Assembly (NCBI GenBank): GCA_947683425.1
Contig: CANTUQ010000158.1
Coordinates: 1,860,001 to 1,924,000, forward strand
Reading direction: 5' to 3'
Source: Excoecaria cochinchinensis
Taxonomy: Eukaryota > Streptophyta > Magnoliopsida > Malpighiales > Euphorbiaceae
Length of the DNA: 64,000 nt
Below are positions 21,560 to 35,410 of the stretch, piece after piece. Position 1 is the stretch's first letter; every line of letters begins with the position of its first letter. Below the pieces are notes generated by a model, which did no database searches, was not told where the DNA came from, and was given only the letters and a program-made list of their open reading frames with translations. Made by a program: the position numbers and the translations under genes.

Positions 21560-22640
21560 CTTTACTTTCCGTGGTGTGTTCAAGCTGGTGACCCCTCGCT
21601 GCCGAGTTGTAGTGTATTTTACCACAACCTTGTGATGATTCATTTTGCCACCTTCATTTTACTGGCCTCCTCTCGGCCTACACGATATCTAACTGTCGCA
21701 AGATGCAGTGTTATCTAGCTGCAACCGAATTGGAATTTGTTCTATTGCATGTCCCTCGCTGGCCTGGTCTCGGCTCGCACGGTGTCTGAATGTCGTGAGA
21801 AGTAGTGTTCTCAAACTATAACCCATTTATGATTTGTTCTATGTCCCGCTGGCCTCGTCTCGGCTTGCACGGTGTCTGAGTGATGTGAGAAGTAGTGTTC
21901 TCTAACTATAACCCTGTTGCGATTTGTTCTATCATATGTGTACCCTGGCCTCATCTCGGCTTGCATGGTGTCTGAGTGATGTGGTGTTCTCTAACTACAA
22001 CCCTGTTCCCATTTGTTCTATCGCAAAGTCCCGCTGGCCTCATCTCGACTTGCATGGTGTTTGAGTGATGTGAGAAGTAGTGTTCTCTAACTACAACCCA
22101 ATTACAATTTGTTCCATCGTGTGTGTCCCACTGGCCTCGTCTCGGCTTACACGGTGTCTGAGTGATGCAGTGTTCACTAACTACAACCCTGTTGCGATTT
22201 GTTATATCGCATGTATCCCACTGCCTCATCTCAGCTTGCACGGTGTTTGTGAGATGCAGTGTTCTCTAACTACAACCCTGTTGCGATTTGTTATATCACA
22301 TGTGTCCCGCTGGCCTCGTCTTGGCTTGCATGGTGTCTATGAGATGCAGTGTTCTCTAACTACAACCCTGTTGTGATTTGTTCTATCGCGTGTGTCCTGC
22401 TGGCCTCATCCCGGCTTGCACGGTGTCTGTGAGATGTAGTGTTCTCTAACTACAACTCTATTACGATTTGTTCTATCACATGTGTCCCGCTAGCCTCATC
22501 TCGGCTTGCATGGTGTCTGAGTGATGTGAGAAGTAGTGTTCTCTAACTATAACCCAATTGCTATTTATTCTATCACATTTGTCCCGCTGGCTTCTTCTCG
22601 GCTTGCACGGTATCTCACTGCCAACCACTATTCAATTTGT
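21560..22640. repeat. Tandem repeat array, about 90-bp unit, in 3' untranslated region of B
   Basis: About ten to eleven diverged units, each with a TCGGCTTGCACGGTGTCTGA core, a GTGTTCTCTAACTACAACCC segment and a CGATTTGTTCTATC segment. Core spacings measured by eye are 87-97 bases. Ogre 3' untranslated regions are known to carry variable tandem repeats that can seed satellites. Related single units occur in W at 50826-51030. Confidence 0.85.
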
Positions 22641-23380
22641 ACGGTGACTTGTTCGTCGTTTGTTTGCTGGCGCTTATACTGAACTTCTTTTCCTACAAAA
22701 ACGGGAAAAACAAATGTGTGGAGTATGTAAAAGTGATGCATACTTGTGGCAGTACAGACCTATTGGGGTCGATGTCAGATGGGTGCCCCCTGAAGGACGG
22801 TTGGTTATTCCCTAGAGAAGGATTTGTGGAATATGAACATCTTCCCCTTGATTGAATCGAGTCATTTTCCAGACTTCCAAAGTGCAGATATCTTTTTCTT
22901 GCAAAGTTTAGATATCATCCTCTTAGAGATCCCTTACCGACTGTGACATACTAGATATCGATCCCTCTATCATCTCCAACCGGAGCCTCCTTGTTAAAAA
23001 GACATGTGTGCCTCTTGAGAGGGCTTTGTGCTCGCAAGGAGATGAGAGACTTTGATGGTCACTAAGAGACTTTGATGTTGAGCTTCCCGATTGCCCCCGA
23101 CATGATATGCATGAATAGGCTTGTTTTCTTGGGTGTTCCCCCTATATATAGATGCAACTGATTTTATGCTGAATATAATGTTTGACAATGTTGAGTTGAA
23201 CCCATCTGTTGGATCATCTTTGTGCATGAGGTCTATTCGGACCTTTCGCCCCTCAGTCATGTACACATCTACATATACAAAATATTGTGTGAGCGTATGG
23301 AATTGTGTGTGTGAAATATACATACAAAACTATATATAGGAACCACATGCAAAGGAGTAATATACAAAAATTATGTGTAC
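22641..23380 (-). other. 3' untranslated region of B, no gene seen
   Basis: No convincing reading frame or repeat. Some CATATG/TATGTG-type alternating sequence near the right end, where the Athila solo LTR inserted. Confidence 0.5.
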
Positions 23381-24887
23381 TGTCGAGCATTTTCTATATA
23401 TGCTTATTATACCGCAAGTATACGGTGTACCGCAATAGTACTTAAGATGTCGATCCCACGAGGAACGTTTTTACACACTATTACTAATTGATTTTAGTCT
23501 TGTTTACAATGATTAATTAATGGTAGAGTTGGTTTTAAATCTAATCTAACATGTAAACTAATTAAACCTAATTAATGATAGTCAAAAGAAGATAAAATAA
23601 ATCATGAAGAATTAAAAACAATGAACTTGATTCCATCATTTAGATTAACATCTTTCATCTTTTTATGCAAGCCAAGTTAGAATAAACTTTTAACTCACTC
23701 TCTCGACATGAATTAAAATGCCTAAAACATATAATTAAAATTCTAATTCACAATTTTCATTAATGAATTAGAGGTTTCTAATTACATATTTTAAGAATAA
23801 ACACTAACCTATAGCAATTATCTCAATATACCGATTTCTCAAAATATACCTTGATAATGAAACTCTATTAAATGTCAGATAAAGCAAACTCTCGAATTAC
23901 TTTAACTTGTAAAGATCTTGCAAAAGATATTAATAGAGAATCTACAATGAAAGACTATGAAAGTAGATGGAAATAGAAATAATCATAACATACAAATTCA
24001 TTAAAATGATATTCATAGAAATATTGGAGAAGAATTAAAAATAAGAGAATAAGATAGAAGCCTTTCAACCCTTTTCTCAATCTCTTGAAAATATATTTTC
24101 TCCTCCTCGATCTTCTTCTTCAAAACATAAAACTAAATAGAAATTTAACTAAGAAAAATCTATCTTACAAAATACAGAAAAATTACTTAACTAAAAATTC
24201 ATCCTTCAAAATTACAGTTAAACTACATATTTATAGATATTAATCAAAGAATTGTGTCCCTTGAGAATGGTTGCAAAGTTTGGTGAAAGAAGACAACTTT
24301 TCATGTGTCTTTTGGCTCAAAACTGCCCCAACGGTCGTCTCTGTCGCGATTGCAACGTTGTCGCGATCGCGACAGAACGCGCTTGCCCGTTTTCTTCCTT
24401 CTCTCTTTCTTTCGGTTTTCTCTTCCCTCTCTGGCCAGTCACGTCTCGCTACTCCCCGTCACGGCGTGTCTCTTCGCGTGTGTGGCGTGACTGGCGCTCA
24501 CGTCTCGCTTCCTTCTCCCCTTTCTCTTCTCTTTCCTTTCTTTCCTGGCTTCTCGTCACGTCGCGTGACCTTAGCTCACGGCGTGACTCGTCTCTTGCAG
24601 CTCCTTCTCTTCTTTTCCTCCTTCCTCTTCTTTCTTCTTAGTACAATCACGTCACGTTACCTCTGGTCACGTCGTGATCTGCTACTCTCTCTCGTGATCC
24701 TCACCTTCTTTATCTGTTCTTTTCTTTATTTTTCACCTACAAATAACAGTAAACACACAAACATGCACTCTAATACAAAAAATCATAAATTAACACATCA
24801 CATCAAATTTACACACAATAGCATAATTAATTTACATAAATACATACAAAATAAATACTAAATTATACTTCAATTCAGCTCCTATCA
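23381..24887 (-). mobile_element. Athila-type solo LTR inserted in B (1507 bp)
   Basis: Sense start TGATAGGAGCTGAATTG at 24887 and end at 23381 match both ends of the Athila LTR of element A. A perfect 5-bp target duplication tgtac flanks it (23376-23380 and 24888-24892). No internal sequence is present, so it is a solo LTR, the usual result of recombination between the two LTRs of one element. A CpG-rich cluster at 24330-24700 includes a unit with outer arms TCTGTCGCGA/TCGCGACAGA. Open frames there (24252-24861) reflect low stop density in GC-rich DNA, not genes. Confidence 0.92.
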
Positions 24888-26530
24888 TGTACGCAACTAT
24901 ATGTGTAAAGGATTGAATGCACGTGATATGCTTATAATATGCATGCTAAACATGTGCAAAGAATTATGCGTTGCATATATGCAAAGATTATGTACATGGA
25001 ATGTGTGTGAAGAATTGCATATGCAAAATATATACAAAGTTCAAGCATGTGTGAATGCATGTTGGGCATCATGAAAGGCTATGCACGTGTAAAATTATGC
25101 AGGCAGATATGCAAAAGATTATACATGCGAGATGCATGTGAGATGCCAAAATGGATAGACCACATCCTAGGTGGTTAAGGGATTCATTGAGGGTATTATT
25201 CATACTGTCTGATGCCCCCAATAATCTAGAAGAGTATCACCTTGGCTTAGGAATTTTGACCCATAATCCTTTTAGAGAAAACTATCCCGTGTGCATCTTT
25301 GCCCCCCGAGTCAACGAGCATATGCCTTTTGCCCTGAGTTGTACACTGTCTTGCCCCTAGGACTCTGACTCAAGTTCTACATTAGGCATTATCTACCTGA
25401 AGGGTGGTCATCCAAGGGAGTGCCGCCTTACCGTTCCGGGCATCGAAAGTCATTGTTTTAAAGGTAGTGCGTCCCTTGTGGATTTTCACACTAGCTTTTC
25501 TTTGTGAGAAATGCGTCCCTTTGGGGATTTTCACATAACTCTGTGCCTAATTTTTGCTTGGAATGGACCCAATCCACTCCAGCGGCTTTATTTATCACGT
25601 TTATTGAAGGACAGACTACTTGTTTTCAGGTTTTCAACCTGTCCTTTGGCCTAACTTTTGCCTGGAGAGACAGTTACGGTTTTTATCTCTAATGGCCTTT
25701 TTTTTTTAAGGGTTTGCCTGCAAGCAAAATTGAAGCTACTATCAGAGTACCCTTCTAAAGTAATCGGCATTTATTCACTGAGGCATTTTCTCCTTAGGCA
25801 TCGGTTGCATTCCTTTGCCTCTCTCGATGAATGTGTTACTAGATTGGGTGAGGTGGCGGATGAGGATCGGGTTCTTTAAGGCTTTATGGGGCTGCCTTTT
25901 ACATTACCACCAGTTGTGGTTGATAGTTTGGAGGGATTCAAGATGTAGTGAGGCATCCCCTATCTTTCTAAGATGGATCTTTATGTTTGGCTTTTACCTC
26001 CAGATACCATAGCCTCTAGGCTAGCTGCCGGTGAAGACTATTATACCATCTTTCAGGGATTGTTCCTTTACTCCCACTAGTGCATTCAAGAGGTTGATAA
26101 CAAGACCTATCGACTTAGGCACCTAGCCAGTGAGAGCAATAGTAAAGCAACATTACTTAAATTAGATGCATCCAGTAATGAACGATGTTTCCCTTTTTAT
26201 AAATGAACTAGAAAATAATGCACACATGTATTTGCAAAGATTGTGTACATTTCGGTGTGATTTCTCTATACATGATAGTTATCTAACATCGATTCAAAAT
26301 GCAAAGCCGCATCTAATCTCAAAGTAGATCTTGTAAGCATCAAACTTCTGTTTCCAATAAGCTCTCTTAGATTTTCTTGATTGGACATTTTCCGTCGACC
26401 CTCTAACTTTTGCCCAGGATGCCCTTTTTTTTCGGTTCTCACCCTGACAAGGCGCCCATTTTTAGCAAGGCCATCTTTTTTTGGTTTTTGACCTGCGGAG
26501 CTTTTATTTTCTTCTTTTGATTTTTAGTCT
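24888..26530 (-). other. 3' untranslated region of B between solo LTR and pol, no gene seen
   Basis: 24890-25150 is made of degenerate ATGCATATGCAAAG-like repeats. 25150-26530 has only short frames without recognisable domains. It lies downstream of the pol stop on the minus strand, in the usual place of the long Ogre 3' region. Confidence 0.5.
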
Positions 26531-27640
26531 TTATGCATGGAACCTCTTGAGTTTGTTGATGTTGATCAGCTCCTTGAACTCTTTCCCATCACTATTTGTC
26601 AGAATCGCTGCCCCCTTTGGATAACTACTTCTTAAGAACAAATGGACCTTCCCTCGTATGTTTGGAACTCTCGGTCTCATTTGTTTAAGGACTAAATCTC
26701 CCTCTTTCAGTGGTTGCCTTTTGAATTTTTTTGAATGATCGAGCAAGCCTTTTCTGGTAGATCTGGCTATAATAATAGGCTCGCAATCTGTTCTTGTCTA
26801 GCATGTTTGGCTGCAACAATCGTTGTTGGTCCCAATTATTTTCTGGATTTTTAGCTTCCATGACTACCCTTGAAGACTTGAGTTCTACTTCAACAGGCAA
26901 CATTGCTGCCATCCCATATACCAAGGAATAAGGCGTGGCTCCTGTAGAGGTTTTGACGGTGGTTCTCTAGCTCCAAAGTGCAAAAGGCAACTTCTTTGCC
27001 CAATCCTTGTAGTTCTGAACTATCTCGACCAAAATCTTCTTGACATTCTCATTAGTAGCCTCTACTATCCCATCAGCTTGCGGGCAATATGATGAAAACT
27101 TGTGATGCTTAAAGACATACTTCTACAGTAGCTTCCTAGTTTCAGTCACAAATTGCACCCTGTTATCGGATTCCTTTTAACGACTTGTCCATATCCCGAG
27201 CGTCGACTTTCTTGAAGGACTCGGCTTCTACCCACTCGGTGAAGTAGGCGATAGCAACTATGGTGAACCTATGTCTATTTGAGGTCTTAGAACATGCTTC
27301 CCCCATGATGTCTGTTCCCTAAGCTCATGCAATCCATATCCATTGTAAGCCAATAGAGCCCTTGTCTCATGATCATTTCTGCTAGCATTAATCCGTTCAT
27401 ATGGGCTCCACAAATTCTGGCATGAATTTCTTCCATGACCTTCTTAGCTCCTTTGTCTTCCACAGCTCTCAACTGAATGTCATCGACTTGTCGTTTGTAT
27501 AGTACACCCCTTATGCAGATTAACCAAGTAGACAGTTTGCGAATCAGTCTTTTGGTCCTTTTTCGGTAGCCAAGAAGAATGACAAAGGACAGGTATGTGT
27601 AGATTAATGGGATTTGAACAGAACTTACCCTAATGATGAC
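26531..27640 (-). pseudogene. Integrase of Ogre element B, multiply broken
   Basis: DNA-joining enzyme of the element. Minus-strand reading: an N-terminal H2C2-type segment (HARICGAHMNGLMLAEMIM, then GLYWLTM, about 27440-27330), a core fragment (YFTEWVEAESFKKVDA and KFSSYCPQADGIVEA, about 27255-27070), and the end YGMAAMLPVEVELKSSRVV to AAILTNSDGKEFKELIN (26918-26531). The C-terminal pattern GAAIL..DG, without chromodomain, is typical of the Ogre lineage. Breaks include a missing stretch between zinc-binding part and core, stops in the core, and a frameshift near 26725. Confidence 0.82.
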
Positions 27641-27689
27641 TTTCCTTTGCCCCATATCAATAATTTTCAGCCACCTACATATCAATTCT

Positions 27690-27790
27690 TTTCCTTCTCT
27701 CTCTCTCTCGCTTTTTTTTGTATTTTCTTTTTTTTTTTGTTCTTTTTTTTTATGTTCTTTTGTTCTTTTTTTTGTTGTGGATAAGATTTG
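27690..27790. repeat. Purine-rich (sense) simple sequence at RT deletion site of B
   Basis: On the plus strand a TCTCTCTC/TTTTTTGTTC-rich tract of about 100 bases. It sits exactly where RT homology stops after a VCINH-type segment, so it marks the junction of a large deletion or a filler insertion. Confidence 0.65.
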
Positions 27791-28267
27791 TTCAAATCCT
27801 GATGGTTTATACATACACGCACTCCTCCTCTTCTCGATTTGGGACAACACTAACCAACCAAGTCGGGTGTTGAACTTCGATAAGAAATTTTGGCCTCATT
27901 TCTGCTTACTGATCTCTTCTTTAACTTTCTTTGTCCATTCTTGCCTAAGTCTTCTGAGTTTCTGTTTAACTGATTTATAATCTGGATGCATCAGAATGGC
28001 ATGTTTAGTGATTTTATAATCTGCTCCTAGCATGTCTTCATAGGTCCAGGCAAATACTGTTTCATATTTTGTTTTAATTCTCTCAAATTTTGATCTTTCT
28101 TCAGGAGTCGCATTAGATGCTATCAAGATTTCCTTTGGGTTTTCCAAAGTTCTGAGATTAAATGGAATGGCATTAATTGAATCAATGTCAAATATGAATG
28201 AGTCATGATCATGATTATGCATAGTGAAATCACAAGAAATATCACACAAGTAAGCAAAAATGTTCAT
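27790..28267 (-). pseudogene. Reverse transcriptase N-terminal remnant of Ogre element B
   Basis: The minus-strand frame 28267-27896 carries FERIKTKYETVFAWTYEDML and SVKQKLRRLRQEWTKKVKEE, the characteristic Ogre/Tat entry into RT. After a stop and a frame change the fingers segment with CINHQDLNK follows near 27810. The palm with the catalytic Asp residues and all of RNase H are missing. Upstream of it some family-like sequence (IPFNLRTLENPKEILIAS) links to the protease region, but no protease active site was found. Confidence 0.82.
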
Positions 28268-28469
28268 TTTATTAATGAAACTAGAATGTCATTATTAAAC
28301 AGTTAATAAATAAAAAGAACATTCTAAATAGCTAATCATTTTTCGCTCTTGCCAACACAGATGTTGCAGTCGATGGTCCATTATAATCCTTAGGAACCAT
28401 CCTCCCTTTCCTATTTAGGTATTTCATATGTCTTATTCTTTATCCTTCGCTCTTCTGGGTCAGAGATCT

Positions 28470-29461
28470 ATTTGGAATCAATCAGATCTTGAATAGCATG
28501 TCTCAAGGCCTTGCAATCGTCTGTGGTATGCTCGGTGTGCTGGTGGAAGGCACAATACGAATCCCCCTTGTGATTGAGCTGTCCCTGGTTTCTAGCAGGT
28601 CTAGCTGACAATGGTTGTAGCATCCCCTCCTTCATTAGCCTTTTAAGGACCTAAGACAAGGATCTGGCCAAATTAGAATAATGCTTTCGATTCACTTCCG
28701 TGGTTGGCGCTTCTACTATCCTTTCTTTTTCTGGATCCGGCATCAATTCTTGAATACGATCTGTTAGAGGATGACAGTAGTCTATTCTCTGCCCTGAATA
28801 CTGGAAATATGCGCAATACCAATCTGCTCTATGTTTAGGTTGTCCTTGACTTGGGGCAGGCCCGGCCGGTAAGGGTTGTAACTTCCCTTCCTTGATAAGA
28901 TAGGTGAAGTGCAAAGACAATGGCCTTCCCGAGATAGTGAGGTCGGACCGAGTTATTCTAGTGGCTGAGACTTCTATAGCCCTAACATTTTCCTTACTAT
29001 TGTGGTGGCTTCCTGAACTTTCATTTTTTTGAATATGTGTCATTGCAGGGTCCCCCCCCCCCCCTCTTCAGGCACAATGCTCTATCCTAGTGTAGGCTAC
29101 CTATTTCCTCCTTGCTCAACTGGTGAATCAAGTGGCCCCTTGCCTTTGGTCTCGATAGGAAATGGTGGCACTGCAACCATCACTGTTCGAGCCTTCTTGA
29201 CTGCGGCCGGCTCCACTTTGTTAAGACCTGTCGCCATAAGCTGAGCTTGCAGAACCAGTGCCATGCATCTTTTATTTCTTTAATAATGGCCAATAGCCTT
29301 TTTTCAAGCTCTTCGAACCTTCTATCCATCTCCTGGGCAATTAGATCACCAGTCTCTTCAGTTTGTTGTGAAGGGCCAACCATTTCTAATACCTTCAGAC
29401 GCGCTAGTAAGGCCGCTAAATCTTTATCAGCCAACCAGAACTCTAATCGATTTTTAGACAA
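28470..29461 (-). pseudogene. gag: Gag remnant of Ogre element B, with duplicated C-terminal motif
   Basis: Minus-strand remnant of the capsid polyprotein. The first block (29461-29180) starts SKNRLEFWLADKDLAALLAR, resembling the Ogre gag N-terminus; the start codon is not clear. The gag core domain is missing. The C-terminal part shows the Cys/His motif YCAYFQYSGQRIDYC (about 28805-28760) and, after about 230 bases, a second, similar motif YCAFHQHTEHTTDDC (about 28555-28510), each preceded by LQPL and followed by an IQ(E/D)L helix. The two look like a tandem duplication. A run of 13 C (29052-29064) interrupts the middle. Not translatable as a whole. Confidence 0.72.
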
Positions 29462-29505
29462 ATATCGGGATCTCTAAACCACCCAAGCAAATAGTCTACA
29501 GTGGC

Positions 29506-31791
29506 TATAAACACCGGGTCCTGAGGCAGCCCAAACCAAGGTTACCCTGTGATGAAAATGATACCTATTCACAGGCAAAAAATAAAAATGATGATTTCCT
29601 TGCCGATGCCCTTCTTTTTAATAAAAAAAGAGAAGAAGAATAAAACAATAAAAATAATAATTATTTCTAGCTTTCGGTGGCCTGCGGCCATGCGCTGGCA
29701 TGGCACGTATGAAGTGCAAAATCTGTTGCCAGTGCGCGTAAGGTGCCGCGTGCGAGTAGCTCGAAGGCACACCTCACTTTGTGAGGTGGGCCCTAAAGGG
29801 GCGCACCTCACAATTATGAGGTGCGGCCTCCCTTGAGGGCGCACCTCACAAATGTGAGTGCGGGGACTCCATTTTCTTACTGGTTTTCATAAAATTTCAA
29901 TTTCGATTCAATAAAAATGCTTTTTTTTTTCCAATTTGCAAAAGGATAAAGTTAATTTTAAAGGATAAACGAGAATTTTTTGGGATTAAAATACTTCCAA
30001 AAACCTAATTTCCTAATATAAAAAAGAAAAGTGAGAACCTTTTTGAGGGGGAGAGCAATTAGAACGATAGAGAAAAATATTCTAAAAAAATACTTTTGAA
30101 AGTAAAAGGAATTAATTCTAAAATTATTTTTAAACCCAGGAAATTAATTCTTGAGGTTTAAGTTTCAATTTTCATTCATCTATTTTCTTCAAAAAAGCTT
30201 TGATCGAAACGTTTTTATTTGTACTTTTCATGTAATCGACGAGGAAATCAGTCTTTCTTCTTTTGCAGCCAAAGATAAATCTTCTGAGGGTAAATACACG
30301 GGTCAGAGCCAATCATTTCTGTCTTTTCTTTACTCATTGTTGTTCATTTATTTCTCCATTGTAGTTGCTGGAAACTATTATTAATTAATTAATTTATTGT
30401 TTATTATAATAATCTAACTTAATAGGTATGATGCATTCAATATATGTTGAATTTGTAGAATATTTAATATTGGTTTCGTTTATAATAATAACCTGGATTT
30501 TTATTAGATTAAGTTATTATCACCGCGTCATTTTCTTTTGCAATAATATCTTAAGTCACTTTTGAAAAATCTTAGTTTGGTGTTTTGTTTGTTTGTTTGA
30601 TTTTAATCATTATTCCCCATTCGTTAATTTCCCATCTTTTGCCTAACTTGGTTTCCTGTGATAATTATTAACATTGTTTCTATTTATTATATTTATTCTG
30701 TTTCATTTAACGACTTATTTCTATTATAACGTATTTTATTATCTATATTATTTAATTGATTGTCTAATTGATTATTTGATTTATTCAATTTATTTAATTG
30801 ATTGCTTATATCATGCTTTATTAATTTGATCCAATTTGCTAACATTTTATTTTATTCTTTTGTTTTGTTGACCATCAAATTTATTTGTTTCACTTTGGGT
30901 GACGTCCTTGAGCAAGCCGGAGAATCGGGGGATTAGGAGCCTTTCAAGTTCGGTTCGCATTTTAATTCCTGTATTTTCTTGATTTTACTATTTTTTATTG
31001 TTTTATGAAAAATGGTATTTTAAATGCGCTTATTTTATAAAAACTCATGTTTTTTCCTACAATAATAAAATTGGGATTTTTATTAATAAAATAGGACCAA
31101 TGTCCTAATTTTACCCAATAAAATATCACTTGCAAAAGGAGAATTAATTTTCATAAAATGGGACCACTCATCTCGATTTTCTCAATCAATGCCCAAAAAT
31201 AGATGTCCAGTTTTTTAAGTTAACATGAGGAACCAAAGTTTCTAAAATCTAATAAATGTCTCGATTTATGTATGATGTATTTTATTTCATTTTTCTTATG
31301 TATTATTTATCTTGGGCCCTTGTAATTAATTTTGGGGCAATTTTATTCATATATTTATTTATGCTTTCTTTATGTTGGGGATTATTCTATCCTATATTTT
31401 TTACTTGTAATTTATTTACCGCTTTCTTTATTGCTTTCTTTATTGCTTTCTAAGAATGCTTGAAAATGCATTTTAGATTTATTGCATGATTGCGTGAGAT
31501 GAGAGATAGATTTTTGATTGTTAAAAACTCATTTATAACTTAACTTAAGGCATTAATAAGAGTGAAGTTCCGAACACGTTCTCTGGTTTAAGACACCCAA
31601 GGTTAGAAGACCTTTCCCAATTTCTTGTAAATTGGGTGGCGACTCCAAAATGCCTCAAAGGTGCCTAAAGGTTCATGGGATTAGATGAACTTCCCAATGT
31701 TCTATTAGGTAAGGAATTCGAAAATATCACGTGTTAAAAAAAAATCTAGACGCTCGGACCCTTAAAGCAGCCAAGGTTTAGATCACGCGCA
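29506..31791 (+). mobile_element. Ogre-like solo LTR inserted in B (2286 bp)
   Basis: Starts TATAAACACCGGGTCCTGAG (TG mutated to TA) and ends GATCACGCGCA. Flanked by gtggc (29501-29505) and ttggc (31792-31796), an imperfect 5-bp target duplication. The leader of B continues on both sides, so nothing but an LTR is inserted. It contains the collinear blocks of other Ogre LTRs, for example 'gggtggcgactcc' near 31640 and 'cttcccaatgttctatt' near 31690. A repeated 'gcgcacctcac..gtgaggtg' hairpin motif lies at 29755-29870. Confidence 0.82.
29755..29870. repeat. GTGAGGTG/CACCTCAC inverted-motif cluster in solo LTR
   Basis: Three hairpin-like units: CACCTCACTTTGTGAGGTG, CACCTCACAATTATGAGGTG and CACCTCACAAATGTGAGTG, separated by CCCTWRRGGGGCG-like spacers. 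It is another short GC-rich inverted-repeat cluster inside an AT-rich LTR. Confidence 0.8.
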
Positions 31792-31796
31792 TTGGC

Positions 31797-32737
31797 TGAA
31801 AAGCAAGGAGTTAGAATGATGTATGAATGACATGCTATACATGGTCATGCTGTGCAACAAATGGTATACAATGGCTAAAAAGATCAAAGAGTTTAGAATG
31901 ATGTATGATATGCATGGAATAGATTTATGCACAGGGTGATATGTACATGCGAAAACTATATGGAATGGATAAAATGTACGCACGCGAAATGAAATGTACA
32001 TTTTTTTTTATGCATGAATAACACCTAAAGCATAAATATAGAATGCAACATCCACAATAACATGCAAGTAGATCCTTCCAACCTTATCTCTCCCACACAT
32101 GAGGTCGTGCAGTCTCTTTCTTAGGTAGGCTTAATCCATGGGTTATCAGGGAACCCAATGGACGCGTATAGCGCACAGTGGAAAATCGGCAGCATGACCT
32201 CTCTTATATAATGTACATACACATGGGTTATGATCATTGTGTATTTAGGCAGTCCGAATAAATCAACATGAACCTATCGGGGCATGAAAGCCTTTGATTA
32301 GGTGACCAGTCAAATTATCTGGGTTTGTCCAATACATAATAATCCATATAGCATGCATAGTATTATGGTTCATACCACCTAGGGGAAGTATATATTTTTA
32401 TTACATGAGCTTTGGTCAGGGTGATGATACTTTTAGGCTACCCAAGCATGGTCCCTGCCAACGGGTCCAGCTCATCCTGAGCGTAATGACCGGTCGGGTC
32501 TCCATTTAATATACCAAATGGTACGGGGCTTGGGCTGGTGATTATCCTTAATACTTCCCTACATTGAGTGAACGTGGGTCGAGCTTCAGGAACACATCGG
32601 GGTTAAAAGAGGGACCAAACTGGCATAGATCTATGGCACTAATGATATGCAATGCAATTTCGAAAAAGGGTGAAATTTTAAATTAAAACTCAATTATATG
32701 TTTTAACCAAGGTACTTTCGAAGCGAAGTCTCAAGTA
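31797..32737 (-). other. Untranslated leader of Ogre element B
   Basis: Homologous over at least 650 bases to the leader of element Y (about 1000-1680). No coding potential seen. Confidence 0.7.
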
Positions 32738-32755
32738 GTCCTAGTGGAGTCTCCA
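32738..32755 (-). other. Primer-binding site of B, mutated tRNA-Arg type
   Basis: Sense TGGAGACTCCACTAGGAC, one base after the LTR end; it matches the site of Y except for a few substitutions, two of them G/C to A/T. Confidence 0.72.
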
Positions 32756-32756
32756 C

Positions 32757-35405
<2,649 letters not shown>

Positions 35406-35410
35406 CTCCT

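Noticed and set aside
21560..22640. CRISPR-like repeat array
   Set aside because: Units of about 90 bp are diverged and contiguous without unique spacers, and lie in the 3' region of an Ogre element.
22637..23339. Small frames (72-109 codons) in the 3' region of B
   Set aside because: No domain, poor context, and inside an untranslated region.
24252..24861. Overlapping frames of 129 and 196 codons
   Set aside because: They fall in the CpG-rich cluster of an Athila solo LTR and are rich in Ser/Leu/Arg from CT-rich DNA; not genes.
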